A DNA stretch of 64,000 bases. It comes from Ixodes scapularis (lineage: Eukaryota > Arthropoda > Arachnida > Ixodida > Ixodidae). Positions 31,769 through 41,557 of this stretch are shown piece by piece. Numbering within the stretch: position 1 is the stretch's first letter; every line of letters begins with the position of its first letter. The stretch covers positions 26,912,749-26,976,748 of the forward strand of contig NW_024609839.1 of the NCBI RefSeq assembly GCF_016920785.2, in the 5' to 3' direction. A model generated the notes under the pieces. It worked only from the letters and a program-made list of their open reading frames with translations, was not told the DNA's origin and made no database searches. Both the position numbers and the translations under genes were made by a program.

Positions 31769-31770
<2 letters not shown>
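31586..31770. repeat. Near-perfect 185-bp palindrome between two AT arrays
   Basis: The arms of 92 bp meet at a single central base (31678) in GGAAG-A-CTTCC. They run out to AACTGAGAAG on the left and CTTCTCAGTT on the right, with about one mismatch (GATTTAATC versus GATGAAATC region). The arm contains CGACGTTTCGGCCGGAGTCC and GGCCTTCGTCAGG. AT arrays abut both sides (31460-31547, with 38 bp between, and 31769-31830). As RNA it would form a 92-bp duplex. Confidence 0.95.

Positions 31771-31830
<60 letters not shown>
31769..31830. repeat. (AT)n array right of palindrome
   Basis: A pure AT run of about 60 bp directly abutting the palindrome end. Confidence 0.95.
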
Positions 31831-31832
<2 letters not shown>

Positions 31833-31904
31833 GGTAGAAGCTCGCAGACATCGCCACCTTAAACCAACACCGTAGACATCGAATGTCTGACATTCCTCTA
31901 CTTG

Positions 31905-32485
31905 CCAAGTGTCCGACCGAAAAATGTAAAACCGGCTTTTCAGCCTACATAAATAAACTACATTTCGCATAAAGCTGAAACTCCCGCGAGAAAGTTACCC
32001 TAGCGGTGGTAATAAAATGCGAAATTTGGAGCACGTTACGTCCCGTGGATCAAAAAAATACAGAAGAACAACAAAAATTCTTTACGAGCCGACGTCCACC
32101 TCAGCCTAATTTTCATCATAGCGATATTTGAGCTTGCGAACGCATGTAGCCTTTACTTCGAGGATCAGATAACTTTTCCAGTTAGAAAGACAATATCCTT
32201 TTCTTTTTTACTGACACGTTCTTCGATTGAAATAAATGCTACCGGCGCAGATATGCCCAAATATCCGTACGATAAAAATTAGGCTTAGTTGGGCGTCGGC
32301 TTATGGAGAGTTTTATTTTTTTATTTTGTATTTCTTGATCCCGAGAATCTAATGCGCTCGAATTTTCGAATTCCATCACCACCGCTAGGGTAACTTTCTC
32401 ACGGGAGTTTCAGCTTTCTGGGAAGCGTAGATCATTTATGCGAGCTAAAAAGCCGGGTTTACCTTTCTCGATTGGACCCTATAGA
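31905..32485. mobile_element. Long-TIR element, arms over 100 bp
   Basis: AAAGCTGAAACTCCCGCGAG..AAAGTTACCC..TAGCGGTGGT at about 31971-32012 is mirrored at 32376-32416. Similarity continues outward through GTAAAACCGGCTTTT and its complement near 32447-32463. Internal blocks (GTCCACCTCAGCCTAATTTT, ATATTTGAGC) also pair with 32255-32300, so most of the element folds back. Exact ends are uncertain and no coding capacity is seen. Confidence 0.75.
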
Positions 32486-33368
32486 ATTCATCGTACAGGA
32501 GATGGTAAAAATAAAGACGTTTTATCGAGCAGTCTTAGTTGCAAGACGTCGTGATGAGCGCTTCGCGAATTCTGGTCGTGCGCCTCTTGCTCTGAGATAG
32601 ATCGCCTAACGAACGCCGCAAAGTCATGCATTGGCTGTAACGCGACAATGAGTTACTCGTGGCTGTCCACGCACTGCGTTTCCTAAATTTGTCAGTGACT
32701 ATAACGAGACGCACAAAGTGTTTCCCCAAAAATTTACATAATTTGTATTTATATAAAAAATAAACTGCGCGTCCCACAACGCTCATTCTCCGCCCATAGC
32801 GGTCCGAACCAGATGAGAACCTTTCGGAACCAAACATTAACTTATTAAAAAGTTTAAAGTGATTTTCTGAATCTTTTTACAATGGGAAAATGACGACTGA
32901 GAGAGCTCTCGAGTATGCATGGAGCGAAATAGTGCCAGTTACGGAAAAATGGTGAAAAACGAGTCCAATTTTTTTATTCGAATTTTCACGAAAGGAGTTA
33001 TCACTTTCGATCGAGACGACGTTTACTTTCGAAACTTTCGGCATCTAGTTTTAACTGCTACTATACCGCTGTGTTTGGACGGAGAATGGGGAACATTCGG
33101 CGATGCATAGTTGATTTTTATGGTTAACGAAACTGTAATTTGGGGACTATACACTAAAATAAGGCGGAAACGAAAAAAAACAAAGAAAAAAATTGTGCAT
33201 CAGGTAGAAAGAACAAAAAAATAACGGAAAACAATAGACGTGTTGTTATATGTTCGCTTGTAATTAGTACGCCTTCCGACCTATCACCATTTCGAGCCAG
33301 ATATGCGCCAATATATCTTGGTTAGTATTTGAGGAGAGGCTGCAGCTGAAATGCGCACTCCATCTATA
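32486..33368. other. Non-coding stretch
   Basis: No gene or repeat pair was recognised. A-rich DNA lies near 33170-33200. Confidence 0.45.
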
Positions 33369-33682
33369 TACTCTGAAAAATGCCAGCGCGTCTACTTCCC
33401 CGCAAAACAGTCAAAGAGCCAATCTCTGCGATCTACGAAATCAGCTCAGCGAATGATGAGCCGGAACATCCGTTAAAGCTAAAAATGAAGTCTGCGCTGT
33501 TCATGTCATTGCGCAATGCAAAGCGTCATGCTTGCATTGCGTAATGCAGCAGCGCAGACTTAATTTTTAAGTTTAACGGATGTTCCGGCTCATCATTCGC
33601 TGAGCTGATTTTGCAGATCGTAGAGATTGGCTCTTTGAGCGTTTTGCGGAGAAGTAGACGCGCAGGCATTTTTTAGAGTGTA
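33369..33682. mobile_element. Fold-back element with 140-150 bp arms
   Basis: The left end ATACTCTGAAAAATGCCAGC and right end GGCATTTTTTAGAGTGTAC are complementary. Pairing continues through CGTCTACTTC, AAAGAGCCAATCTCT, CAGCTCAGCGAATGATGAGC and CGGAACATCCGTTAAA almost to the centre (about 33520-33530). The ends match the TIR of 16733-17141, but the interior differs. Confidence 0.9.
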
Positions 33683-33739
33683 CACTTCCTTTGACCTGAC
33701 GATGAATGGCGGAGGGGGCCACGAGTCTCCAAAACAAAT

Positions 33740-33815
33740 CTAATACCGTGTACCGTACCTGGTACACGGTATTAGGCTACCCTACCTGTACGCCGTAGCG
33801 TACAGGTAGGGTAGC
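33740..33815. repeat. Two abutting perfect hairpins
   Basis: Hairpin 1: 15-bp stem CTAATACCGTGTACC (33740-33754), loop GTACCT, complement to 33775. Hairpin 2 starts at the very next base: 17-bp stem GCTACCCTACCTGTACG (33776-33792), loop CCGTAG, complement to 33815. Both stems are perfect and both loops are 6 nt. Confidence 0.95.
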
Positions 33816-33880
33816 CAAATTACAGCTTCACGGTGCTGAATCGGCTGGGATATCTTGTATACGTTCGCTGCGGCTCGCCA

Positions 33881-34062
33881 CAGTGGGAACTTTTAGCGAA
33901 CCGTTACCGTGTTCCGCGTACCGCACCAGCGGATCCCTTTGAAGCATGCTTTTAAGCGCGCGCCCCGTGGTCACGGTATCGCCCGGGCGCGCGCTTAAAA
34001 GCATATGCTTCAAAGGTTCCGGTACGCGGAACACAGTAACGCTTCGCTAAAAGTCCCTATTG
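33881..34062. mobile_element. Fold-back TIR element (CAGTGGGAACTTTTAGCG ends)
   Basis: CAGTGGGAACTTTTAGCGAA and TTCGCTAAAAGTCCCTATTG form the ends. The arms continue (GTTACCGTGTTCCGCGTACC, CTTTGAAGCATGCTTTTAAG, GCGCGCGCCC) to a short centre at about 33980. A half copy, left arm only, lies at 55337-55440. No target duplication is clear. Confidence 0.85.
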
Positions 34063-34084
34063 TAAAACAGACTATTGGTGGCGA

Positions 34085-34150
34085 GCGCAACCAAAATCGT
34101 CGCTCTGGTCGGCTTCCCACGAATTGGTCAAACACTGACTCACTTGAAGT
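34085..34150 (+). repeat. Dispersed repeat X, partial copy
   Basis: AAAATCGTCGCTCTGGTCGG..CTTCCCACGAATTGGTCAAA matches 57523-57570 and, less well, 25260-25310. Confidence 0.55.
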
Positions 34151-36607
34151 CTTAAAACGAATCCATTTTGGTTGCATCCACGGAAACAAAAAATAATGTC
34201 CCACTATCAACTTCGAATGGAATGACCCCAGCAGCGAACTTCGCAACTGATGATCAGTGTGGTACGTTCCATCTTGCATCGATTGAACTGTAAGGGGAAC
34301 TTGTTACGTTTTGGGGGGAACGGCAGGAGGAACGGCCCTCCTCTTTTTTGTGTATGTGTGTGTATATATATTCATTTTTGCCCAATTCAGAAGATATTTA
34401 GTGTTTTTTTAAAATTATTATTGACTATTTTAATTTCCGGCTTCAAGGGGTACCGTCCTTGAGATAATCATAAACAAAGACCTAGAACATATGTGATCGT
34501 GTCTACAGGACACTTAGTTCGATGTGGATATTTTTACTTACTCGTTTTGTTTTGATTTTTTTGATCCGCGGATTCTCCAGTGCCATATTTCATAAAGATA
34601 GGCAAGAATAACGGTTCACTTAGCTGTGTTTGGACATTTGTCTTTGCCCTTTGTCCATCTTGTTCCCCTTCTCCAGGGATAATTTTCGCCATTCTTCTCC
34701 GGCTCCCTTACACCTTCGCATTTAATTGCATTATAATGGTAAAATAACGCCACGTTCCGAGCTTTTGAAATGTAACGGGAACGCTTTCCTTGTGAACCAC
34801 TAGAGCTTGTAACGCTTATAACTTTCGAATGCTTTCGATCCGCTCGTCGCATGTTCGTATTGCAAACTCGGCCCATGAACCAGGTGACCCCAGATCAAGC
34901 GGTTGGAAACACTGCGCAATATTCGCCTCTTTGTTTTGTTTCGCCCCAAACTCAGTGGCACCATCTGTCGACCAACCCGGGCACCACTTCCGGTTTGCGT
35001 ATACATCCCATAACTTTGCACGCTCAACTCTTTCACCGTAAGAGTGAATTACGCCTTACAGCGCTATAAGCGTCCATTCCTCGAAGACAGCGCCACGTAA
35101 ATTTGATCCCGCATTTGCTAGATAATCCGCCGTCCAATTGAGAACCGGATATGTTTAAGGGCCATTTGCACACTGGCGGCGCCACGTTTCAACTCGGGAG
35201 AGAAACGGCGCACTAAAGTCACATCATTCCTAACTGCCACGCAGTCTGCACCATCGATATTTGAATCGCAGTGCGCGTTCCTAAAAGCGGCGAGAGTTTG
35301 AGAATGCCGACGCACGTGACGACAAAGTAATGGCAACCGCCTAACGACTGCGCCGTGTTGGCCGAAGCGCATCTCTTCGAGGTGTATACGTACGTCCCCG
35401 TCCCTCCCTCTTTTAATTGCCGAGCTTAAATGGCGCGTACATATCGTCGGAGCGGCAGGCCTTTTATTGCCCATTACGACCGAGCACCTGGTTCCCGCTA
35501 ATACGGTCCAATGCGAGCTGAAGAACCACCGAGTCTCAGACCAAAAACAGCCGACGCCGCGGTGGAGAACGCCTTTGTTCAAAAGCCGCAATGGGAAGCG
35601 GTGGACAAACGGCATGGTGGTGAATACGAAAATTCCCCCAAAAATTATGACAAAAATAAAAAAAAGAAGCTCACCGTTTTTTAGTCGTTTTATTACCCGG
35701 AAAAAAACACAAAAAAGTCGTAGTTTCTGGTTTCTATCTAAATTTCGCAAAAATAACGTATGTATAGCAAATAGACAAAAAAAAAATGCGCCTCCCCTGA
35801 GCGATGTTCTAAACTGCTCTGCGGACCCAAAGGTTTGGGGCCCCCTATTTTAAAGATTTCTATTCTAGAGATTTAGAACATAGAGGGCCGCAAAACGTCG
35901 GAGGCCTTCTATTCTAAAGCTTCGGGGTCCCCTTTTCTAAATCTTTTTGGTGCCTCCTATTCTAAAACTCTCTATCAGAAAGCTATAGTGTAGTTGCTGG
36001 GGGCCCCGTAGGCGTTGGGGCCCCTTATTTTAAAACTCCCCATTGTCTCGTGTTTTATTCTTTCCTGCTTTGTTCGTTCGCTTATTTTTTAAGAAGAGCC
36101 CGGCGGGAGTGCGTGATCATAAACCCAGGGTACATTAAATCTTCGAACAAAGTCTAGACGAGCCGCGTGCATGCCAAGTTGACGATCCGAACGAACCGCG
36201 TTTTTATGACCAAGAAAGACGCACGCGTATATATGCGATTTGTCAAATAAAACTCGGCAATATACGCAGCGGAACTATTAACACTCCTCAGAAACCGCAT
36301 AAAAATCAAACGGAACGCAATCCAGACACACGAAAAAAAGCGAAACCGTCTTCGCTGGCTGCTCTTGGAATGCCTGCTTCGCAAGCATAAAGAGGGGAGC
36401 GCAGCGCAATGTGCGCACCCACAAACGCGAGCGTAAAAAAACGCGTTCGGAAACGCGGTTTGCACGAAGCAGACGGCCACTTGAGTACGCATGCGCGCGC
36501 GGCTTTGTCCAGCGCGTATCTCCAAAGCAAGAAGAGTAGAGTCACTCTTCTGTCGACAATGCGCGCACCTATTCGGCAGACAAGAACGCGTTCCACAGCC
36601 CCGTATA
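34151..36607. other. Non-coding stretch
   Basis: A 210-codon minus-strand frame (35118-35750) is open. Its upstream third is hydrophobic sequence from T-rich DNA, and the rest (for example CVAVRNDVTLVRRFSPEL) is CpG-rich without a recognisable family. A diverged TATTCTAAA array is listed separately. The rest shows nothing. Confidence 0.4.
35838..36046. repeat. Diverged tandem array of GGGGCCCCTTATTTTAAA-like units
   Basis: Five to six words of the form (GGCCCC)YTATTYTAAA occur near 35838, 35858, 35908, 35933, 35956 and 36022, spaced 20-65 bp. One related word (CTATTCTAAAACTCGCC) also lies at 79-95 at the window start. Confidence 0.5.
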
Positions 36608-36932
36608 CGGGCGGAAATTGAGGGAGAGGAGGAGACGAGAGAGCTGGGGGGGGGGGGGGGGGGGGGGGGGGCCTCAAAACGCCGCGAGCTCTGATTGGAG
36701 GGATTAGTGGGTAGAGCTAAAGCTGGCTTCCTTTGTCTCCTCTGCGCTCGTCAAGCACGTTATAACGCGGAACGCCGGCGTCGGGCGTTCGGCTTTTGCA
36801 TTCGGGCGCATCCGACTAGTGCGGTGAAGACAAAGGCAGCTAGCTTTAGCTCTACCCACTAATCACTCCAACCAGAGTTCGCGGCGCTCTGACGTCCCCT
36901 CTCTTCTGCTCCTCTCCTTCAGTTTCTGCCCT
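36608..36932. mobile_element. Long-TIR MITE, GTGGGTAGA-core family, long form copy 1
   Basis: Left arm GGGCGGAAATTGAGGGAGAG.. to GATTAGTGGGTAGAGCTAAA is mirrored by TTTAGCTCTACCCACTAATC.. to CTCCTTCAGTTTCTGCCC. The interior (AACGCGGAACGCCGGCGTCGGG-like) matches 61615-61630. The left arm carries an expanded G26 tract that the right arm lacks. Confidence 0.85.
36646..36671. repeat. (G)26 homopolymer inside a MITE arm
   Basis: Twenty-six consecutive G in the left arm of the element at 36608. The equivalent place in the right arm and in the copy at 61468 has no such run. Confidence 0.95.
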
Positions 36933-38422
36933 CATAGGGATATACCGATAGTGGTTCGAATCGAATAGTGCCGCATCATCCATGGCCTTCATTGTGCAGG
37001 GGAAAGGTCATAACAACCGGTTCTCTTAGCGGCGTATTGAACCACTGTTCGCATACTACTATGGTCACTGCCAACTTAAATAACGCGTAGTGTGGCGAGT
37101 ATCATGCATTTCATTATCCCCCTACAGCCAATGAGGTTCCGGCATCAGCACATAAGAACGCCGTAAGAACCAATCGGGAAGCAAGAAGCGTGATTATATT
37201 GGGCCGCACCCTACGTTACCTAAGTTGTCGTTGACCCTAATGTATACGTAAGAGCGCACACGCAGACATGTCATTCGTTAAAGCTACCCCAACGAACTCT
37301 ATATATGTTTTCGGAATCACAAATACTATTTATAGTATTGCGAGATTCAAACAAATAGGTGTTGTGAAATCAGCGAGTGAAAATGATACCGAAGCCAAAA
37401 TTCAAATATACTCGCGCTTTTCAGCGCCGCGGGGTCAGGGGAAGGCAGGCTTGCAGGTCGAGCGGGCTCTCTAAAAATGGGCAATGGCCAGCATCCGTTT
37501 CGTGCTCCTGCGCAGGTGCTGAAGCGAGCTTCCAAAGCATTCATTTGATATCATGAAACTGTTTGTAATGAGTCGGGGAACAAAGTCTACAGTCGAAAGA
37601 GGGAACCTCGGCCCTCCGCTGACGTCGCTTTTTCATTGTTGCCAGGAGAGGCTTTCACTTTGAGAAACACGGTAAGGACAAAAATGTAAATTCAATAACT
37701 TGGTGAGAAAAAAAACAAAAAAACATTGGCTTAATATTTGAGTTTGCATTTCAGCGATGTTTGTTTGTGTGTTTGGCAAGTTTTCAGGCAAATAGAGGAC
37801 TGTGAAGATGACGCCAGAGTATCCCCGTAACCAAACTGCATACGTGCGTTTTGACACTATTGAAAACGTTACGGAGAATGAAAAAGCGTTCCTTAGAAAC
37901 GCAACCCAAATCGACAAAACCGGGACCGCGCAGTGACGACGATGACAACCGCAGTCGTAAAAAAATATTATTTCGACGAAAGAGTACACCATAAAAGTGG
38001 TTTCTGTGCTTACACTTATCCTCTTTCCGCTTTCTCTTTTTGTTTAGCATAATTTATTTCTTATTTTAGCTTGTTTGGAGGACACATATTCACGGTTTGG
38101 GCTCCCGCACGGAAAAACTGCGAAACAGCAAAAGAAAGAGGTCATAAAAAGTTCCACAGCGTCCGCAAACTGATTTCTAGTAATAAACGCGATTGTTTCC
38201 TGGCCCTCAGCGCCCATGCGCTCTCGTCACGTGACCTCAGCACACACAACCAAATTGTGTGCGATGTCTTCTTGAAGACGGCATACAAATATCCAGCTAA
38301 GCCTCGTAGAGTCGCTATACAGCTTCAGAAGCGCAGGGTATGGTGAGTTCCGAGCACCTCATTATCGTTCGGCGGCTAATGAAATTGCAGTATTAGCCGA
38401 TAGCGGTGTAAGATGTGTATAT
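36933..38422. other. Non-coding stretch
   Basis: No gene is supported. CCAAT words occur at 37130 and 37168 without other promoter signals. Confidence 0.45.
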
Positions 38423-39490
38423 AGGTGAGGACACACCACACGGCGAACGCTGCGAGGCGGATCGACCAGATAAAGTCCTATTGGCGCGCGCCAGGGTAGC
38501 GTCCCCCCACCCAGACGGCGCAACTGAGGAAAAAAAAAGAAACAAACAAAACGAAACGAAAATTGCAAAAATTGTGTTGCAGACGTGAAACGTTCTAGCA
38601 GCACTTGACGTCAGGTCACGTGACCTCAATTTCCTGGCTAAATTTAGCGTGAAAACTGAATTGGTCTGTAGGTCACGTGACGTTCAAGTTTCCCGCTAAA
38701 TTAAGAGGAGAAACTAAATTGCCCTATAGGTCGCGTGAAGTTAGGTCAAAGGATGTAAATTTCCCTTCTAAATTTAGCAGGGAGACTGAATCGGTGTGCA
38801 CGTCACGGGACGTTAATTTTCTCGCTAAATTTGGGGGAGAAATTAACGTCCCATGACCTGATGTCACGAGACCTACACATCAATCCAACTTCCCCGCTAA
38901 ATTTAGCGGATAAACTGAATTGGTGTGTCGGTGTGTGACGTCCCATAATGCAACCCTGCGCGTGTTGAATTATGAGACGCCACACGCCACGGCTTCATGA
39001 AAGGCAGCTTCACGATTAGCGGCTTCACAAAATCTGGAGAAACTAGTCAAAGAACGTTTAACGTTAAGAGTGTCTCGATTCATAGCCTCTGCTTGTTCCC
39101 ATGGCACCAGGGTACGCGCTCTTTCCGCTCGGAGCGTCTGCTCTAACATTGCTGGACGCTGGCGTCAACACCGAGCCAGAGATCTCTCCACTTCAACACG
39201 TTCATAAAACTGGCATTGCTGCCGTTGAGGCACACAACTAGGATTCATAACAAAGCAGTGTCTAATCAACACCCGTATCGCCAATGACATAACGTGGCGC
39301 ACCCAGGAAAGTGCTTTTAAAACTAGCCTGTCTCCCATAGAAAACCGGGCCCGCGACAGGCTGCGCTTAGCCGCATATCGAAGAGCCATCTGGTGACGCA
39401 GCTTGCAACCAAAGCGAGGAGAGGACGTTATCTGGCAGCTGCGACGTGCGCGGTGTCCACGCCTATATATACGTACATTTTGCACCATGA
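38423..39490. repeat. Composite dispersed repeat Y, copy 1 (with satellite inside)
   Basis: The first block (GGTGAGGACACA, CGGCGAACGCTGCGAGGCGG, ATCGACCAGATAA.GTCCT, GCGCAACTGAG, AACAAACAAA; 38423-38550) and second block (about 39145-39490: GGACGCTGGCG, TCATAAAACTGG, GCCGTTGAGGCAC, CGCGACAGGCTGC, GCCGCATATCGAAGAG, GGCAGCTGCGAC) match 62076-62215 and 62285-62825 in order. In this copy about 530 bp including the satellite array separates the blocks. Confidence 0.75.
38604..38945. repeat. Palindromic satellite, array 2 (about 5-6 diverged units)
   Basis: It has the same monomer as 19689-20035: CGCTAAATTTAGCG core, GAAACTGAATTGGTGTGTAGG and GTCACGTGACGTCAAT. Part of the array (about 38800-38870) is in inverted orientation relative to the rest (GAAATTAACGTCCCATGACC). 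Confidence 0.8.
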
Positions 39491-39656
39491 CTGAAAGGAA
39501 CGCAAAAAAAAAAAAAAAAAATCATGAAGTGGTGTGAACATAAAACGCCACGTTCTGCGTTTCTTGAGCTGATGATAATAATTTCGCAAACAGAAAATAA
39601 AAGACTAAATCATTGATTCCAACGAAGCTTAATGCGCACTGCTGGTGTGCACCACG

Positions 39657-40415
39657 CAGGGCTGGGCAGTATCGCGATAGATGTATTGCGATAGTATCTG
39701 GGAGATACTTTAAAGTACATCTGTCTCTGTAACGAGATACATTTGACAGATGTATCGCTTGTATCGCAATACTTTGCCAGACTTAGGTATCTTGATACAT
39801 TTGTCGCCGTTTCTCCGATAAATTTAGAAGATAAAGCCATGTGTTTAGTGTAAGTTTCTTCAGAATTTATAACATGAACCCGCGTATATATCATAATCCA
39901 TCACAATCACCAACATAAAGAAAAGCCCGTGGTTTAAAAAACGTTCGTTGCAAGAATAACAAAATAAGCTCCACTTTAGCATAGCGAACGGTGTAAAGGA
40001 TAAGAGTGAAGAAAAGGTAAACGGCTTTGTTGTCAAATCTCCTCACACACTGCGTGGCTCAGAAGCATACAAGACGACAGTTTGACACGCGCCCTCACGG
40101 CAAAACAGGGCTCATTTTGGGAAAACGTCTTTTGTTAAGCATGGCCGATAGTCTGTACCGTTCAGCAACTCAGCAACTGCGCCTTCCCCACGAAGCACCG
40201 TTTGGGAACAAATGAATTCCTATAAGTGTCTACCTGTATTCCAAAACACATTTTCGACGTTTCTGTTTTCTTTGTTTTTTTAGAAGTATCTTAGGGATAG
40301 CCCGTAGCATGAAAGACAAAGGTGTCTTAGTATCTGTATTTTGGTACTTAAAATACATACATCTATCTCAGTCTGCATTCTCGAATACTTCTTGGAGTAT
40401 CTCTGCCCAGCCCTG
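39657..40415. mobile_element. hAT-type non-autonomous element with 8-bp target duplication
   Basis: The left end CAGGGCTGGGCAGTATCGCG and right end GTATCTCTGCCCAGCCCTG form the TIRs. Both sides carry GCACCACG (39649-39656 and 40416-40423), a perfect 8-bp duplication as hAT transposases make. The subterminal regions are full of short GTATC/GATAC words, a typical hAT feature. The 759-bp interior has no frame resembling a transposase, so it depends on another copy for movement. The intact duplication and ends suggest a fairly recent insertion. Confidence 0.92.
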
Positions 40416-41496
40416 GCACCACGCTTTACAAGTATCGGCGTTCACCAGGTATGACAAATCACGTTTCGGGATAGAGTATACGGCGTCGCCTTTCACATTT
40501 CCTTCTTTCTAATACGCAATTTAGTTTTGATAGATTTGTACAGGCACTCCGTTTGGGACAACCAAAGTTGTCGTTATCCACGTAAGCATCACACATTCAA
40601 ACATTCACCAAGCAAACCTCTTTCGAGGTAGAGATGCGCAAAAATTGTGGGTTGCGAATGGAGACGTCGACCAATCAATGCACATCGGCAAAAGTTTGGG
40701 ACCCAACTTCGTACTTCTTGTTATACACTCACACCGTCATCATCTTCCCTGGACTCGCACCGTCACATGCCTCGGTGGATGGCGAAGTTGTTGCTGCTCT
40801 AAGAAACACACACAGGGGCGCATGCTTGTCAGAGGGAGAAAGAAAGAAAGAGAAAGAAGACATCGGAAAAGGAACAACAGAGAGGTCCAGTCTGGGGTAA
40901 TTGCTCTTTTCATTACTCGGGGTGGAAGAGTAGGTAGGCAGTGGGAATTGAAAAATAGACTGAGAAGACATAACACCTTGCAAGTAGAATAAACGAAAGA
41001 AAACTCGCAGACAGATTGCTGGAGAGACTAATTAAGTTGTTACTTAAGAGGAACAAGTTCGTGGGTAAATCCTTAATCAGCGAAGACACTCTTCCGACAC
41101 CGCCAGAGGCGTGCTTTTTCCTTGTACGACGGTCTCGTTGGTCATACAAAAACTGTCTGGAGTTATCTTCCCAGCATGTTTGAAACAAGCATGATTTGAA
41201 AATGCCTGAGGCGCAGACACTTCTGTTTTCATGCCTGCAGCGAACATCATGTTTTTTGTGTTTTTTGTTTTTTTTGTGTGATGGAAAACGCAAACTTCAG
41301 AAAACGCAGAATAGCCTTCGTGACCTTAATTTCTTTTTCTACGCTATCCTGCCGGTCCCGAGAACACATAGTAAAACATGGACAGTTGCCGCGTGGTGCC
41401 AGAGTATCTCTCGCTGTTTTGAACGTGAAGCGTTCTTTGGCTACGTGTTCGGCATTTCGTGAAGTCCGGATAAAAGCGTGGACGCGAGACATGACA

Positions 41497-41557
41497 CTGA
41501 TTGGTTGACGGGTGGGAGAGGAGGAGTGAGGTGCTTCACGCTGATTGGTTAACGGGG
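41497..41557. promoter_or_regulatory. Tandem inverted CCAAT boxes, 44-bp period
   Basis: CTGATTGGTTGACGGG at 41497 and CTGATTGGTTAACGGG at 41541 lie in a short direct duplication with GGGAGAGGAGGAGTGAG between. It resembles an NF-Y site pair; no transcript is attached. Confidence 0.3.

Noticed and set aside
31389..31970. 193-codon minus-strand open frame
   Set aside because: It is the translation of two AT arrays (Tyr-Ile runs) and the palindrome between them; no coding signal.
33881..34062. Assignment of the CAGTGGGAAC element to hAT
   Set aside because: The ends start with CAG, but no 8-bp target duplication is present; the superfamily is left open.
35118..35750. 210-codon minus-strand open frame
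   Set aside because: The N-terminal third is hydrophobic translation of A/T-rich DNA; the rest is CpG-rich without motif or splice support.
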